The notes: a model not told the origin generated them from the sequence alone. A stretch of DNA of 64,000 nt from Competibacter_A sp037045685 (GCA_037045685.1 JBAOII010000027.1:1-64000), one strand, 5' to 3'. Shown: positions 35,282-45,513, counted from the stretch's first letter. Program-made: numbers and translations.

Positions 35282-37761
35282 ATGTTCCGGTCCACGCTCC
35301 CGCGCGGGGTTGATCCCGACCAGGTCATCCATCCCCGGTTTTACCTGCGCAATATCCAGACACCGTTCCAGCGGTTCAGGATCGCGTGCCGTCAGCCGCG
35401 TGTTCTGGGTATGGTGAGTCTGGTGTTGGCAGGAGTGGTGTATCGGTATCCGGCCGTGTTGGATCTCGGTCTGCTGGCGGGGTTGGGCCTGGTCGGTGGG
35501 CGGTTGGCGTCTCAAGCCTCGATTGCCTCTGAAACTGCCTGATCGTTATCCGGGTTCCGATCCCCACGATCTCAAGCCGGGATCGGAGACGGAATGCCAC
35601 CGTGCGCGGGGTCTGTTCCATCTCGGCAACGATCGCCGGTCCGGCGCCGAATTGTACGTGACCGAGGACGAAGTTCGCACTCATCTGCTGATCCTGGGCG
35701 GCACCGGCGCCGGCAAGACCGAAGCGATGCTCGGCCTGGCGGCTCAGGCGCTGCTGTGGGGGTCCGGCTTCGCTTTCAAGGACGCCAAGGGCGATACCGC
35801 GCTGTGGGCGAAAACGTTCGCGCTGGCCCGCGCCTGCGGGCGCGAGGACGACCTGTACGTGATCAACTACCTGACCGGGGCCGCGACCGTGGATCCGGAC
35901 GCGCCGGTGGAACGACGGCTCAGCAATACCTTCAACCCGTTCGCCACCGGCTCCGCCGACACCCTGACCCAGTTGCTGGTGGCGCAGATGGCGGAGGCGG
36001 GCGGTGATTCGGCGACCTGGAAGGACAAGGCCATCGGCCTGCTGACCGTGGTGGTTCGGGTGCTGGTGGCGCTGCGCGACCGGGGCATGGACGAGCGGGG
36101 CGAGCCGTTCACTTTCGACGTGCTGGCGCTGCGTCGTGCCCTGCCGCTCGATACGCTGATCGACTGGAGCCTGCGCGCCGAACACCAGGTGGACGGCTTC
36201 ATCCTGCCCGCCGCCGTCCAGGCTGGCCTTGAGCATTACCTGGATAGCGTGCCGGGTTTCCGGGAACCGCGCCAGCTTTGGGAATCGCAGAACCCGGATG
36301 TGCCATTCACCATCGACGTCATCCGCGCGCGGAGCTACCCGACCCAGCCGGAGCCGCAGACCTACGTGCAGCACGGCTACCTGGTCAATCAGTTCAACCG
36401 GATGCTGACCCAACTGGCGGACGTGTATGGCCACATCTACCGGGTCCGGCAAGGCGAGGTGGACTTCGCCGACCTGGTGCTCAACCGCCGCATTCTGCTG
36501 GTGCAGTTGCCGGCGTTGGAGAAGAGTCCCGACGAGCTGGCCAGCCTGGGAAAGGTGATCGTCGCCGCCATGAAGACCATGCTGGCGGTTGGCTTGGGGG
36601 CGCGACTGGAGGGCAGCCATCGCGAGGTAATCGTCAGCAAGCCGCTCAATGCGCCGTCGCCGTTTCTCGATTTCAACGACGAGTACGGCTACTACGCGGT
36701 CAAGGGCTTCGCGGTGGTGGCCGCGCAGGCCCGCGCCCTGGGGTTCGCGGTGTGCTTCGGCGGCCAGGATTCGCCGAGCTTCGGCAAGGAATCCAAGGAA
36801 GAAGCCGCCGCGATCTTTGGCAACACCCTGATCAAGATCGCCATGAAGATCGAGGATGCCCACGAAACCTTCGAGCTGTTTCAGAAAACCGCCGGCGAGG
36901 CGTGGGTGACGCCGACCAGCGGTTTCGCCCGCCACGACAACGCCTGGCTCAGCAATTATTACCACGACACCAGCAGCGCGGGCGTGGAGAAGCGCTCCCG
37001 GATCGATCTGCTCGATATCCGCGACCAGCGGGTGGGGCAGGCGCATATCTTTCAGGGGTCTACCCTGATCCGCGCCGAGCTGTTCCATGCTCGCCCGCCC
37101 ACTGCCCCCGCCTACCGGCTCAACCGTTTTGTCGAACTTCTGCCGCAGACTCCGGACGCCATTCAGGCCCAGCAGCACCGGTCGGTGGCGCCCGATCTGC
37201 TGCGGTTGCCCGATCCGGACGGCCTGCGCGCGGCGATCGGCGCGATTCTGGATACGCCGAACGCGCTGCTGGACCTCCTGGACCTGCCCTAACCATCCCG
37301 AACTGAGCGCGCTGCGCCGGACCGAAACCCCTACCCGCTTCATTGCCGGCCTGATCGGCTGGGTGCTGGACGCCTGTCGGGTCCAGGAACAGGAGTTCAT
37401 CGCCGCGTTGGTCACAGTCGGGGAGGGGGAAGCGATGCCGGCGTCGATGGAGGAAGAGACGCTGTACCACGTTGGCCTCGGCGCCGGGCAACCGCCGCTG
37501 GACGTCTATCTGGACCAGCCGGACGACGAGATGTCGGGGACCGGTTCCAACTCGGAAGTCGCCCGCGTGACCCCAATCGTTACCATCAGTTTCCAGGAAG
37601 CGGCGCGCCGGCTCGATCCCGATTTCGCCCATCTGCATCCCGATCCGGCGAACCGCTGGGATGCATCATTGCTGGCAGCGACCAGCAATCTTGGGGTGTT
37701 CGATGCCAAGGATGTCCTCGCCCGGATGGAACCGGTCCTCGAACCGACTCGCTCGGGCTGA
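35282..37761 (+). pseudogene. icmO: DotL/IcmO/TrbC coupling ATPase (two frame breaks)
   Basis: DotL is the type IV coupling ATPase that brings DNA and proteins to the channel. The N-terminus from 35282 has two membrane helices (RVLGMVSLVLAGVVYRY; LDLGLLAGLGLVGG). After a break near 35515 the ATPase domain follows: Walker A LILGGTGAGKTEAMLGL, Walker B region FLDFNDEYGYYAVKGFA, and VCFGGQDSPSFGKES. A second break near 37290 (an extra C in a CCC run) separates the C-terminal tail, FIAGLIGWVLDACRVQEQEF onward. The repaired length of about 826 residues fits DotL. Between the breaks 590 codons are intact. Confidence 0.85.
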
Positions 37762-37778
37762 CTTTATTGGAGCGCGCG

Positions 37779-38751
37779 ATGAACGATCGATCCCGTCACA
37801 CCTTCTTCCTCATTTTCTTGGTTGCTTCCGTTGCGAACCCTCTAACCGCCGCGCCGGACCCGTTACCGTCCGCGTCACCGTCGTCGCCCGACGCCCCGGT
37901 TTCGCCCTCGGTCGCCCCGACGCCCGCCGAAGCATACCCGGCGGCGATTCAAACGCTGCTGGACCGTGGGGGTCGGCTGGCCGGGCGCGGGGTGGTGGGC
38001 GATCTGCCCTTCTGGATGATCGAGACCCCAGCCGGGAAGCAGACCTATGTCACCAGCCCGCGCGGTTTTGTGATCCGGGGACAGGTGTACGATCCCGGCG
38101 GGTTACTCAAGCTCGATACTGCGGCGGCGGCGCCAGTCATTCTCGATCCGGCCCACCAGCGCCGCGCGGGTCTCCAGCCACTGCTCGGTGGGCCGGATGC
38201 CGCGCCTACACCAGCTCCAGCCGCCCTGGCCGGAAGGTTCGCCGCCGGTGCCAACCCTCGATGACCCCGTGGCGGTGGTGGAGACCCTGGCTCGGGGGGC
38301 GACCGGCCCCGAGGCAGTCTGGGCGGATCTCGGTCAGGCGACGGCCATCGAGGAAGGCGCCAGCGGCGCGCCGTTGGTCTATGCGTTCATCGATCCCTAT
38401 TGTCCGTATTGCCACCAACAATGGCGCCTGCTGCGCCAGCCCGTCGCGGATGGCGCGCTCCGGGTGCGCTGGGTGCCGGTCGTGGTCCTCGAGGCTTCGA
38501 AGCGGCAGCTTCCCCAGGTGTTGGGCCTGCTGCGGCCGACCGATGCGGAAGGGCTGGCGCGCTGGATGACGCGGCACATTGTGGAGTCGCGCACCGATGT
38601 TCAAGCCAAGCTGGCGCTGGTTCGCAATCAAGCGCTGTTCGGTCGTCTCCAGGTCAACAAGGTTCCGGCGCTGCTGTACCGCGCGGCGGATGGTCGGGTC
38701 ATTCTGCGGGCGGGATTGTCGCCCTTGACGCCGGGGGCGACCGTGCGGTGA
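37779..38751 (+). pseudogene. TrbB/DsbC-like disulfide isomerase (frameshifted)
   Basis: The N-terminus is a signal peptide (RHTFFLIFLVASVANPLTAA) followed by a Pro/Ser-rich linker and a dimerisation-like region (RGVVGDLPFWMIETPAGKQT). After a break near 38240 the thioredoxin fold carries the active site FIDPYCPYCHQQW and the cis-Pro region FGRLQVNKVPALLYRAADG. R64 carries a similar periplasmic isomerase, TrbB, next to trbA and trbC, so the role is probably folding of envelope components of the transfer channel. Confidence 0.75.
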
Positions 38752-38773
38752 AAGCCGCCAAGCTGACGTACTG

Positions 38774-38901
38774 ACTCATCCGCTCACCGATTCACAAACT
38801 CACTGACTCATCAACTCACTGACTCACTGACAAGTCGACTAACCGACTCACTGGCGTACCGACTCATCAACTCATTGACTCACAAACTCACCGATTAACT
38901 C
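38774..38901. repeat. Long ACTC-box array (candidate centromere)
   Basis: In 8-base register from 38774, ACTC occurs at 38774, 38798, 38806, 38814, 38822, 38846, 38862, 38870, 38878 and 38886, with degenerate boxes (GCTC, ATTC, ACAA, ACTA, GCGT) at the intervening steps. Another ACTC at 38898 is out of phase. The unit is GACTCACT/GACTCATC. It fills the gap between the TrbB-like gene and the next gene. Confidence 0.75.
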
Positions 38902-38933
38902 ATCTTCCAAACGACATCCGCCGAGGTGAAGGC

Positions 38934-40073
38934 ATGAGTGCCCCGCAGAATGTCCACGTCAATCCCGCCTATTTGGGAACCTACCTGGCGGCTCGAATCC
39001 CGGCGCCGGCGCCGGAGCAACCCACCGCTTCGGAGGCTCTCCTGGAAGAGACCGGGCAACGGTTATCCCCGCCCCGACCGAAAGGCGGTCCCCCGGTCAA
39101 TCCGGGCGCGTCTCCACTATCCGAGGGTGAGCCAAATCCACAGGTGACGATCCGCCAGCGACTCGCGATGATTTTGGCGGGTGGCGCGTTGCACGCCGAC
39201 CTGGTGGCCGCCGCTCTCGATCAAACCGCCAGCGAGCCACCCGCCGCCGATGCGCTGGATGCCGATCAGGTACGAGCGGGTCAGTGGATCGAAGCAACCA
39301 CGGGGGAGTTGGCGCGCGCCTGGAACGGTTTGGGCGCGGGCAACGCCGGCGAGGATTCCCGGGCGCGTGCTGACCGGCTGTCGGACGATCACCGGTACGA
39401 AATTGCGCGGTTACTGGTCGATATTTTGCGCGAGCATCCCGACGGGCCGACCCGGATCGAGCCGGCGCGCCTGGCCGCGTATCTGACCGCGCCGGAGACT
39501 GACCGCCGGTCGGTCGATCCGAATTCGGGGCAGCGGTTGGCGGAGGCCCGCGCGCTCGCCCGCGTGCTGGTCGCGGCACTGCGGTGCGACTTCCAGCGGG
39601 AACTGACGACGGTGCTCGGCGAGGCTTGGGCCGCGATCACCGGAACCGCCGAGCGTCAGGCCGGCCAGCTCGGCCAGGTGCTCGCGCTTACTCCCGAGGT
39701 ACGGCAAATCGCCCTGCACCGCCTGCTGGATGCCGACGGCGTGCTGTATGCAGCCACGCTGGCGCGGGTCCATCGCGATTCGGTGCGGATGATTCAGGCC
39801 TACCAGGACTGTCTGAATGCCGGGGACGCCGCCGGTGCGGATCGGTTGGCGCGGGCGTACCAGGATCGCCGACTGGGGTATGCGGGGATTTCGCATTATT
39901 TCCAGGTCGCCGTCGAACCCATCGACCGCTGGGTTCGGGCGGCCTTGACCGTTGCGGAGGAACCCCCGGTACGGGAGGCGCCCAAAACCGCGTCGGGTGG
40001 AGCCGGCGGCGATGCGGTCCGGCGCCGGCAAACTGCACTGGCTGCGCCCGGCGGAGGAGGGAGCGGGCCATGA
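38934..40073 (+). CDS. Hypothetical cytoplasmic protein of the transfer region
   Basis: The 379-residue product begins MSAPQNVHVNPAYLGTYLAA. It has a proline-rich N-terminal quarter, a helical middle (RLSDDHRYEIARLLVDILRE) and AATLARVHRDSVRMIQAYQD further on. No signal peptide, membrane segment or known motif is visible. It overlaps the next gene (ATGA), which overlaps the ArdC-like gene, so three genes form one unit starting just after the ACTC array. The frame is intact. Confidence 0.5.
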   Translation: MSAPQNVHVNPAYLGTYLAARIPAPAPEQPTASEALLEETGQRLSPPRPKGGPPVNPGASPLSEGEPNPQVTIRQRLAMILAGGALHADLVAAALDQTASEPPAADALDADQVRAGQWIEATTGELARAWNGLGAGNAGEDSRARADRLSDDHRYEIARLLVDILREHPDGPTRIEPARLAAYLTAPETDRRSVDPNSGQRLAEARALARVLVAALRCDFQRELTTVLGEAWAAITGTAERQAGQLGQVLALTPEVRQIALHRLLDADGVLYAATLARVHRDSVRMIQAYQDCLNAGDAAGADRLARAYQDRRLGYAGISHYFQVAVEPIDRWVRAALTVAEEPPVREAPKTASGGAGGDAVRRRQTALAAPGGGGSGP

Positions 40074-40441
40074 CCGCCCCGCACGCGTTGGCGGATTCCG
40101 AGCGGAACGACCGCTGGCCACGGCGGATCGAGGCGCTGGCGCGGGTCGCGCGTCACCTCGACCCGACCGGGTCGCTCGATCCCGCTGCCTGGTTCCAGAC
40201 CCTGACGCTGGCGCGCTTGATCGAATGGCTTGCAAGCGAGTCCGGCACGGCGGTCACCCTGCGCAACGACATCCGCCATTATCTGGAGCAACTGCCCGGC
40301 TACGCCGAGCGCGACGCGCGCCGGCTGCGTCTCCAGCACGAAGTCACCCGGTTGCTGCTGGCCGGCGGCGTCGAACCTCTGACTGCCGCCGAAATCGAGG
40401 ATCTGGGCTTGGAGCCCTGGGACGAGACCGGGGAGGCATGA
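40070..40441 (+). CDS. Small hypothetical protein
   Basis: The start at 40070 overlaps the preceding stop. The 123-residue product is helical (RRIEALARVARHLDPTGSLD; TLARLIEWLASESGTAVTLR; LRLQHEVTRLLLAGGVEPLT) and ends in acidic residues. It overlaps the ArdC-like start by four bases. I do not recognise the family. Confidence 0.45.
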   Translation: MTAPHALADSERNDRWPRRIEALARVARHLDPTGSLDPAAWFQTLTLARLIEWLASESGTAVTLRNDIRHYLEQLPGYAERDARRLRLQHEVTRLLLAGGVEPLTAAEIEDLGLEPWDETGEA

Positions 40442-41635
40442 TGGCGACCTCCACGCGTCGCGGGCGCGGTTCCCACCCCGATCTTTACCAGGAAGTGACT
40501 GATCGCATCGTCGCGATGATCGAAGCCGGCGCCGCGCCATGGCGGAAGCCCTGGACCACGCCCCGGCTCCCCGGCGTGCCCGCTTTACCGGTCAACGCCG
40601 CGACCGGCCAGCCGTATCACGGCGTCAACGTGCTGCTGTTGCTGCCGCTGTCCATGCTGTTCGGCGATCCGCGTTGGTGCAGTTACCGGCAGGCCGAGGC
40701 GCGCGGCTGGCAGGTGCGCCACGGCGAACGGGGAACGCCGATCTGCTTTTACAAGCTGTTGGAGATCACGCCCGAGGATCGGGAGGATCTGCGGGGGATT
40801 TTGGACGAGGGGGACGAGGCGGTCCGGACCGTGCCCTTGCTGCGGCGCTCCACCGTGTTTCATGCCTCGCAGATCGAGGGGATTGCCAACGCTGGAAGAG
40901 GCTTACGGCGTGGGCGAGTCCTGGCCGGAAGCGGCGTGGGAGGCGGAGGCCCGTCTGGACGCGCTGCTGGCGCGCAGTGGCGCCGCGATCGAGCACCGGG
41001 GCTATCGCGCCTACTACCAGCCGGGCGAGGACCGCATCGTCCTGCCGCCGCGTGCGCGGTTTCCCAGCGCCGATGCCTACTACGGGACGGCCTTTCACGA
41101 ACTGGGGCACTGGACCGGGCACGAACGGCGGCTGAACCGGCCGTTCTCCTTCGACCGGGGCGCGCCGGACTATGCCCGGGAGGAGTTGCGCGCCGAGTTG
41201 GCCAGCGCTTTTCTCAATGCGGAACTCGGTTGCCAGCACGATCTGGACGAGCACGCCGCCTATCTGGCGATGTATCTGGAACTGCTGCGCCAGGACAAGA
41301 AGGAAATCTTCCGGGCGGCCAAGGATGCCCAGGCCATCACCGATCTGATCCTGGACCGGCATCCGCGCCTGCGGTTGGAACAGGGGGTGGCCGTACCCCG
41401 GACCGGGTCGCCGGAACCCGACGGGCTGATGCCCGCCACCGCCGACTCCTCCGGCGCCGATCCGCACCTTCGACGATCTACTGATCGCCCACCAGCGCCT
41501 GATCGGCGGCGCGCTGCGGGAGGTCGTCCGGCGTGGCGACGATGAGGGGTACCTGGGGCGGCTGGTCCGCGATTTGGCAGCGGCCCTGCCGAGTTTCGCC
41601 TACCGTGACCACCGCGCTGCCTCGAGAAGACGTTG
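40438..41635 (+). pseudogene. ArdC-like antirestriction protein (frameshifted)
   Basis: ArdC-type proteins protect incoming plasmid DNA and have an N-terminal ssDNA-binding domain (DUF1738) with a C-terminal metalloprotease-like domain. Here the first frame shows LYQEVTDRIVAMIEAGAAPW, PWTTPRLPGVPALPVNAATG and QPYHGVNVLLL. After a break near 40885 the zinc motif FHELGHWTGHERRLNRPF and EELRAELASAFLNAELG appear. A third piece after about 41470 ends DHRAASRRR. Repaired length is about 400 residues. Location behind the transfer genes suits an early-expressed antirestriction factor. Confidence 0.75.
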
Positions 41636-42007
41636 ATCGGCAAGTCGCGGCCAAATGAGCGAGCGCATGGGCCTGTTCCCGGTGGGAGGTGATCCTTCAT
41701 CGGTTAAGCAACTCGGCAACCCGCGTGGTCTTGGCCGCGCGCACCCGCTCCCCTGGTCGGGCGAGGTGGAATCGTCGTCCGGGTCGCGTACCCGATGGGT
41801 CATCAGCGTCCTCAGCAGCGCCGTGATCGGCGCGGACTCCAGCTCGAACCGGCGGGGCAGTAGCCTCCAGGCGGACGGCTGCCTTTCGAATGGCCGGATG
41901 CCAACCTGGCGATGGGCCGAATGGAAAGGTGACGGTTGGACCGGCGAGCGCCCGGCTGGCCAGCCCCCTCCCTATTGAGTAATATTTTGCTCAATAGGAG
42001 GTGACCC
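41636..42007. other. Gap without a convincing gene
   Basis: A 107-codon reading on the plus strand and two short ones on the minus strand exist, but none has conserved-looking composition or a good ribosome site. The last bases (AGGAGG at about 41996-42001) are the ribosome site of the next gene. Confidence 0.4.
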
Positions 42008-42406
42008 ATGTCCCGCTTTCAAGCCCTGACCAACGCCGTGCTCGACGCCGAACTCGACCGGCTGCGCGCGCGGCTCGGCCTCGAACCGAACCAGAAAGCC
42101 GAGCTGCTGCGCGAGATGGCGGCCATCGCCGGCTGGGTCGCGCGGCAGGCCGAACTCGGGCGGACCATCGAAGCGCGCCGCGACGGCGAAAGCGAGCCGC
42201 TGGTGCATCCGGCCCTGGAGCGACTGCGAACCCCGGTGGAGCGGCCGGTCGGCGCGCGGCTGGCGCTGAGCGACGCCGAAATCCGCCGCCTGGCCGCCGT
42301 GCTCGATGGCGGTTTCGATCCACCCCCCGCCCTGCGCGCGGCGCTGGCGAACCTGGCGCGGGCGGACCGCCGGCCACCGCCGCTGCATTGGCCACCGGCG
42401 GCGTGA
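42008..42406 (+). CDS. Possible antitoxin or partner of the GNAT protein
   Basis: A strong AGGAGG precedes the start at 42008. The 132-residue product is helical: MSRFQALTNAVLDAELDRLR, NQKAELLREMAAIAGWVARQ and LALSDAEIRRLAAVLDGGFD. It ends four bases before a GNAT-domain gene. Upstream small genes coupled to plasmid GNAT genes are often antitoxins of the TacAT type, but this one lacks the usual ribbon-helix-helix N-terminus. The partner role is therefore only contextual. Confidence 0.45.
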   Translation: MSRFQALTNAVLDAELDRLRARLGLEPNQKAELLREMAAIAGWVARQAELGRTIEARRDGESEPLVHPALERLRTPVERPVGARLALSDAEIRRLAAVLDGGFDPPPALRAALANLARADRRPPPLHWPPAA

Positions 42407-42409
42407 GCC

Positions 42410-42944
42410 ATGGCGCTGCGCCTCGAACCGCTGAACCGATCCCATCGCCCCCTGCTGGCCGACTTCCAAAATCCCCAGGCGTCGCTCGTCGAGTACCTGC
42501 CAGCGGTACGCCTTGCGCCACGCCGAGAAGGATTTGCTGGCCCGGACGTATCTGGCCCTCGACGCGGGAGTGGGGACACCGCGACTCGCCGGGTACTTCA
42601 GTCTGGCGACGGTCAGCGTCGAACGGGCGTCGGTCGCCCGGCTGCCCGAACTGGACCGACTGCCGCGCTTTCCGATTCCGGGGATTCTGCTCGCGCGCCT
42701 CGCCGTCGACACCCGCGTCCGGGGCCAGGGGCTGGGCCGCTACCTGTTTGAAGAGGCGTTGGGATTGACGCTCCAGCTCGCCCAGACCGGCCCGGTGGCC
42801 TTCCGGTTGTTCGTCACCGACGCCCTCGACGCCGAAGCCGCGCGGTTCTACGCGCATTTTGGCCTCGCGCCGCTGGGCGACGATTTCCCCTGCCGGATGG
42901 TGCTCGACCTCCGGCCCCTGCTCGCCAGTCGGTCCTCGACCTGA
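42410..42944 (+). pseudogene. GNAT acetyltransferase, TacT-toxin-like (frameshifted)
   Basis: TacT-type toxins acetylate charged tRNA. The reading starts MALRLEPLNRSHRPLLADFQ. After a break near 42500 it continues RHAEKDLLARTYLALDAGVG, GYFSLATVSVERASVARLPE and the acetyl-CoA loop LLARLAVDTRVRGQGLGRYL. It then reads VAFRLFVTDALDAEAARFYA and HFGLAPLGDDFPCRMVL. The RGQGLG pattern and the LARLAVD strand are typical of this toxin group. It follows a small gene with a four-base gap, which suggests a toxin-antitoxin pair. Confidence 0.65.
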
Positions 42945-43035
42945 CCCGAATTCCGGGCAGATTGCTGGCCATCGGGTGAAGGTACTGGAGCGGAGCGGGA
43001 TGGCCGATGAGGTCAGATCAGGGGCGCCTGACGCT

Positions 43036-43698
43036 TCACTGGCCATACACCAAATCGATGACCGCTTGCATGGCGACAACCATCTCAGTCCGCTGGCGAA
43101 CCCGCTCTGGCTCAATCAGGTTATGGAGTTCTTCGTCAGCCTCTTCGAAATACCTGCCTTTGGTCTCAGCGAAAACCCGGCAACGGTTAACAATACGCGC
43201 TCCGGTCTCGGTCCCGCCGGTCTCCTCGGGCCACGGAAGGGTATGATCCTCCTCCTGCAAGTGATGCAACCAGATCCACGGTTCAGAAGCGGTTTCGTGG
43301 ATGACCCCCGTCAAACAGACCGTTCCGGCATCAACCACTTCCTCCGGGAGCTGGAACCCACGGTCCTCCGTGAGGTGGATGGTGGGCCGACAGGGATTGT
43401 TGTCGAGGAGGCCGCTCACCGCCTTCCCGTCCTGTCGTGGTGCGGTGACCGGTATCATCAATTGCGTCCCGGCGTTGCACGCAAATGCCAGCCAACCGTA
43501 CCGCGATCGGTACTCCTCGGTCGTCATCCAGGTGTAGTGAAACCGGTGAGATTGGGGGGTCTCCTCGGTCCGTGGCAGGTACGTCGCTCCGCCGCTGGCA
43601 TCCACGATGCAGTCCAGGCCGACGTGCGGGTCGATGTAGAAGAGGAACGGCTGACCCGGTGGCCAGAGTGGCAGGTGTTTGGGGTTTAGGGAGCAGTG
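43036..43698 (-). pseudogene. Hypothetical protein, 5' end cut by the insertion sequence
   Basis: The reading outside the IS contains LPLWPPGQPFLFYIDPHVGL, HRFHYTWMTTEEYRSRYGWL and FHETASEP-like segments (LTGVIHETASEPWIWLHHLQ), and ends MVVAMQAVIDLVYGQ. The frame runs on into the IS left end, so the true N-terminus was probably removed by the insertion. About 220 residues remain. I do not recognise the family. Its codon use and composition are less GC-biased than the conjugation genes. Confidence 0.5.
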
Positions 43699-45513
43699 GA
43701 TACTGCTGGCGAATTCGATTCTGGATCGAATCTCATCTGAAGTGGTGATAGAGCGCGAGTCCGACGTGGGTGTCGTTGATAGACTTGGAGTCATCCCCAT
43801 CCTTGACTTGCGGAAGATTGCCATGTCGCTTCAGCCCCAAGAGATTCCCCCGGTTCCCGAAGACACCCAACGGGTCGCGCGGGCCGCCTTTCCCAAGGGT
43901 AACCTTTATGTTCGCCTGCGCGATGAAATCGGTGTGATCTTCGACGATCCGATGTTTGCGCCCTGGTTTCCCGCTCGCGGCCAACCGGCGGAAAGCCCTT
44001 GGCGTCTGGCTTTGATCACGGTGATGCAATTCGTCGAAGGGCTTCCCGACCGCCAGGCCGCCGACGCGGTTCGCGCGCGGATCGACTGGAAATACGCCCT
44101 GAGCCTGGAATTGACCGACCCGGGCGGCGATGCCTCCGTGCTGTGTGAATTCCGCGCTCGCCTGGTTGAAGGGGCCGCCGGACCTGTCCTGTTGGAAGCG
44201 ATGCTGTCACGGCTAAAGGAGCTCGGCCTATTGAAGGCTCGCGGACAGCAGCGCACCGATTCCACCCACGTTCTGGCCGCGATCCGCACCCTCAACCGGC
44301 TGGAGAGCGTGGGCGAGACCTTGCGCGCGGCCCTGAACAGCGTGGCCACCGTGGCGCCGGACTGGCTAGCCGCTGTCGCAGCGCCGGAGTGGTTCGAACG
44401 CTACGCGATCCGGGTCGAAGAGTACCGCCTACCCAAAGGCGAAGCGGCGCGCACTGCTCTCGGTGAACAAATCGGAACTGATGGCCATACGTTGCTGGCG
44501 GCGATTTACGCGCCGGCAGCGCCGGTCTGGTTGCGCGAGCTGCTGGCGGTCCAGACGCTGCGGCAAGCCTGGGTACATCAGTTCTGGATCGAGGATGACG
44601 TGATCCGCTGGCGCCAAGCCGCTGACCTGCCACCCGTCAGCACTCGTTTCGACTCCCCCTACGACACGGATGCTCATTACAGCAGCAAGCGCAGCACGAC
44701 CTGGACCGGTTACAAAGTCCACGTCACCGAAACCTGCGATGTCGACAGGCCTCATCTACTCGTGCATGTCGAGACCACCCCCGCGCCGGTCACCGACTGC
44801 GATCTGACGGCCCCGATCCAGCAAGCGCTGGTGGATAAAGGCTTGGCGCCCGCCACCCACCTCGCCGACGCCGGTTACGTCGACGCCGATCTGCTGGTCA
44901 CCAGCCAGACCCGGCATGGCATCGAGCTGCTCGGCCCGGTGCGCCCGGATGTCAGCTGGCAGGCCAAGGCGGGCCGGGGATTCGATCTGGCCGCCTTCGT
45001 CGTCGACTGGGAGTCCAAAAAGGTGAGCTGCCCGACCGGTCAGACCAGCGTCGACTGGACGCCGGCCCGCGATCATTGGGGTAACGACACGATCCATGTC
45101 GGGTTCCATCGCCCCACCTGTGCCGCTTGTAGCAGCCGTCCCCTCTGCACCCGAGCTAAAACCGACCCCCGCGAAATCACGTTGCGTCCGCGCCCGTTGC
45201 ACGAAGCCTTGCAAACCGTTCGCCGCCAGCAAGAAACGGAAGCTTGGCGCGCCCGGTATGGCAAACGGGCTGGGGTCGAGGGCACTTTGTCCCAGGCGGT
45301 GCGCGCCTTTGGCCTGCGCCGATGTCGCTATATCGGATTGGCCAAGACCCAGCTTCAGCATGTGTTTACCGCCATTGCCATTAATATCGTGCGCGTGGAC
45401 GCTTGGTTGACCGACCGTCCCCGGGCCAAAACCCGACGATCCGCCTTCGCCTCCCTGGCCCCGATGGCAACAGCAGCATAAGATTCCTCCCAATCGAATT
45501 CGCCAGCAGTATC
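43699..45513 (+). mobile_element. IS1182-family insertion sequence with perfect 22-base terminal repeats
   Basis: Bases 43699-43720 (beginning GATACTGCTGG) are the exact reverse complement of 45492-45513. Between them is one complete transposase gene. I see no clear target duplication: the flanks read GCAGTG on the left and AGTTGA on the right. The IS lies between two genes that have each lost their 5' end. Confidence 0.9.
43823..45481 (+). CDS. IS1182-family DDE transposase
   Basis: The start at 43823 (MSLQPQEIPPVPEDTQRVAR) gives 552 residues. The N-terminal domain reads LYVRLRDEIGVIFDDPMFAP and ALITVMQFVEGLPDRQAADA, then VRARIDWKYALSLELTDPG. The DDE core shows QQRTDSTHVLAAIR (first Asp), ATHLADAGYVDADLL (second Asp) and a downstream EGTLSQAVRAFGLRRCRYIG (Glu). 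A zinc-like cysteine cluster precedes it (CAACSSRPLC). The longer reading from 43679 starts outside the IS. The frame is intact, so the element may be active. Confidence 0.92.
   Translation: MSLQPQEIPPVPEDTQRVARAAFPKGNLYVRLRDEIGVIFDDPMFAPWFPARGQPAESPWRLALITVMQFVEGLPDRQAADAVRARIDWKYALSLELTDPGGDASVLCEFRARLVEGAAGPVLLEAMLSRLKELGLLKARGQQRTDSTHVLAAIRTLNRLESVGETLRAALNSVATVAPDWLAAVAAPEWFERYAIRVEEYRLPKGEAARTALGEQIGTDGHTLLAAIYAPAAPVWLRELLAVQTLRQAWVHQFWIEDDVIRWRQAADLPPVSTRFDSPYDTDAHYSSKRSTTWTGYKVHVTETCDVDRPHLLVHVETTPAPVTDCDLTAPIQQALVDKGLAPATHLADAGYVDADLLVTSQTRHGIELLGPVRPDVSWQAKAGRGFDLAAFVVDWESKKVSCPTGQTSVDWTPARDHWGNDTIHVGFHRPTCAACSSRPLCTRAKTDPREITLRPRPLHEALQTVRRQQETEAWRARYGKRAGVEGTLSQAVRAFGLRRCRYIGLAKTQLQHVFTAIAINIVRVDAWLTDRPRAKTRRSAFASLAPMATAA

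Noticed and set aside
35376..37415. 679-codon minus-strand reading
   Set aside because: It is antisense to dotL, whose Walker motifs establish the real frame.
15641..38901. CRISPR arrays
   Set aside because: The repeats are only 8 bases with 4-base spacers, without 25-40 base repeats or unique spacers, and no cas genes are present.
41655..41978. 107-codon plus-strand reading after the ArdC-like gene
   Set aside because: No ribosome site, no recognisable domain and composition like random GC-rich frames.
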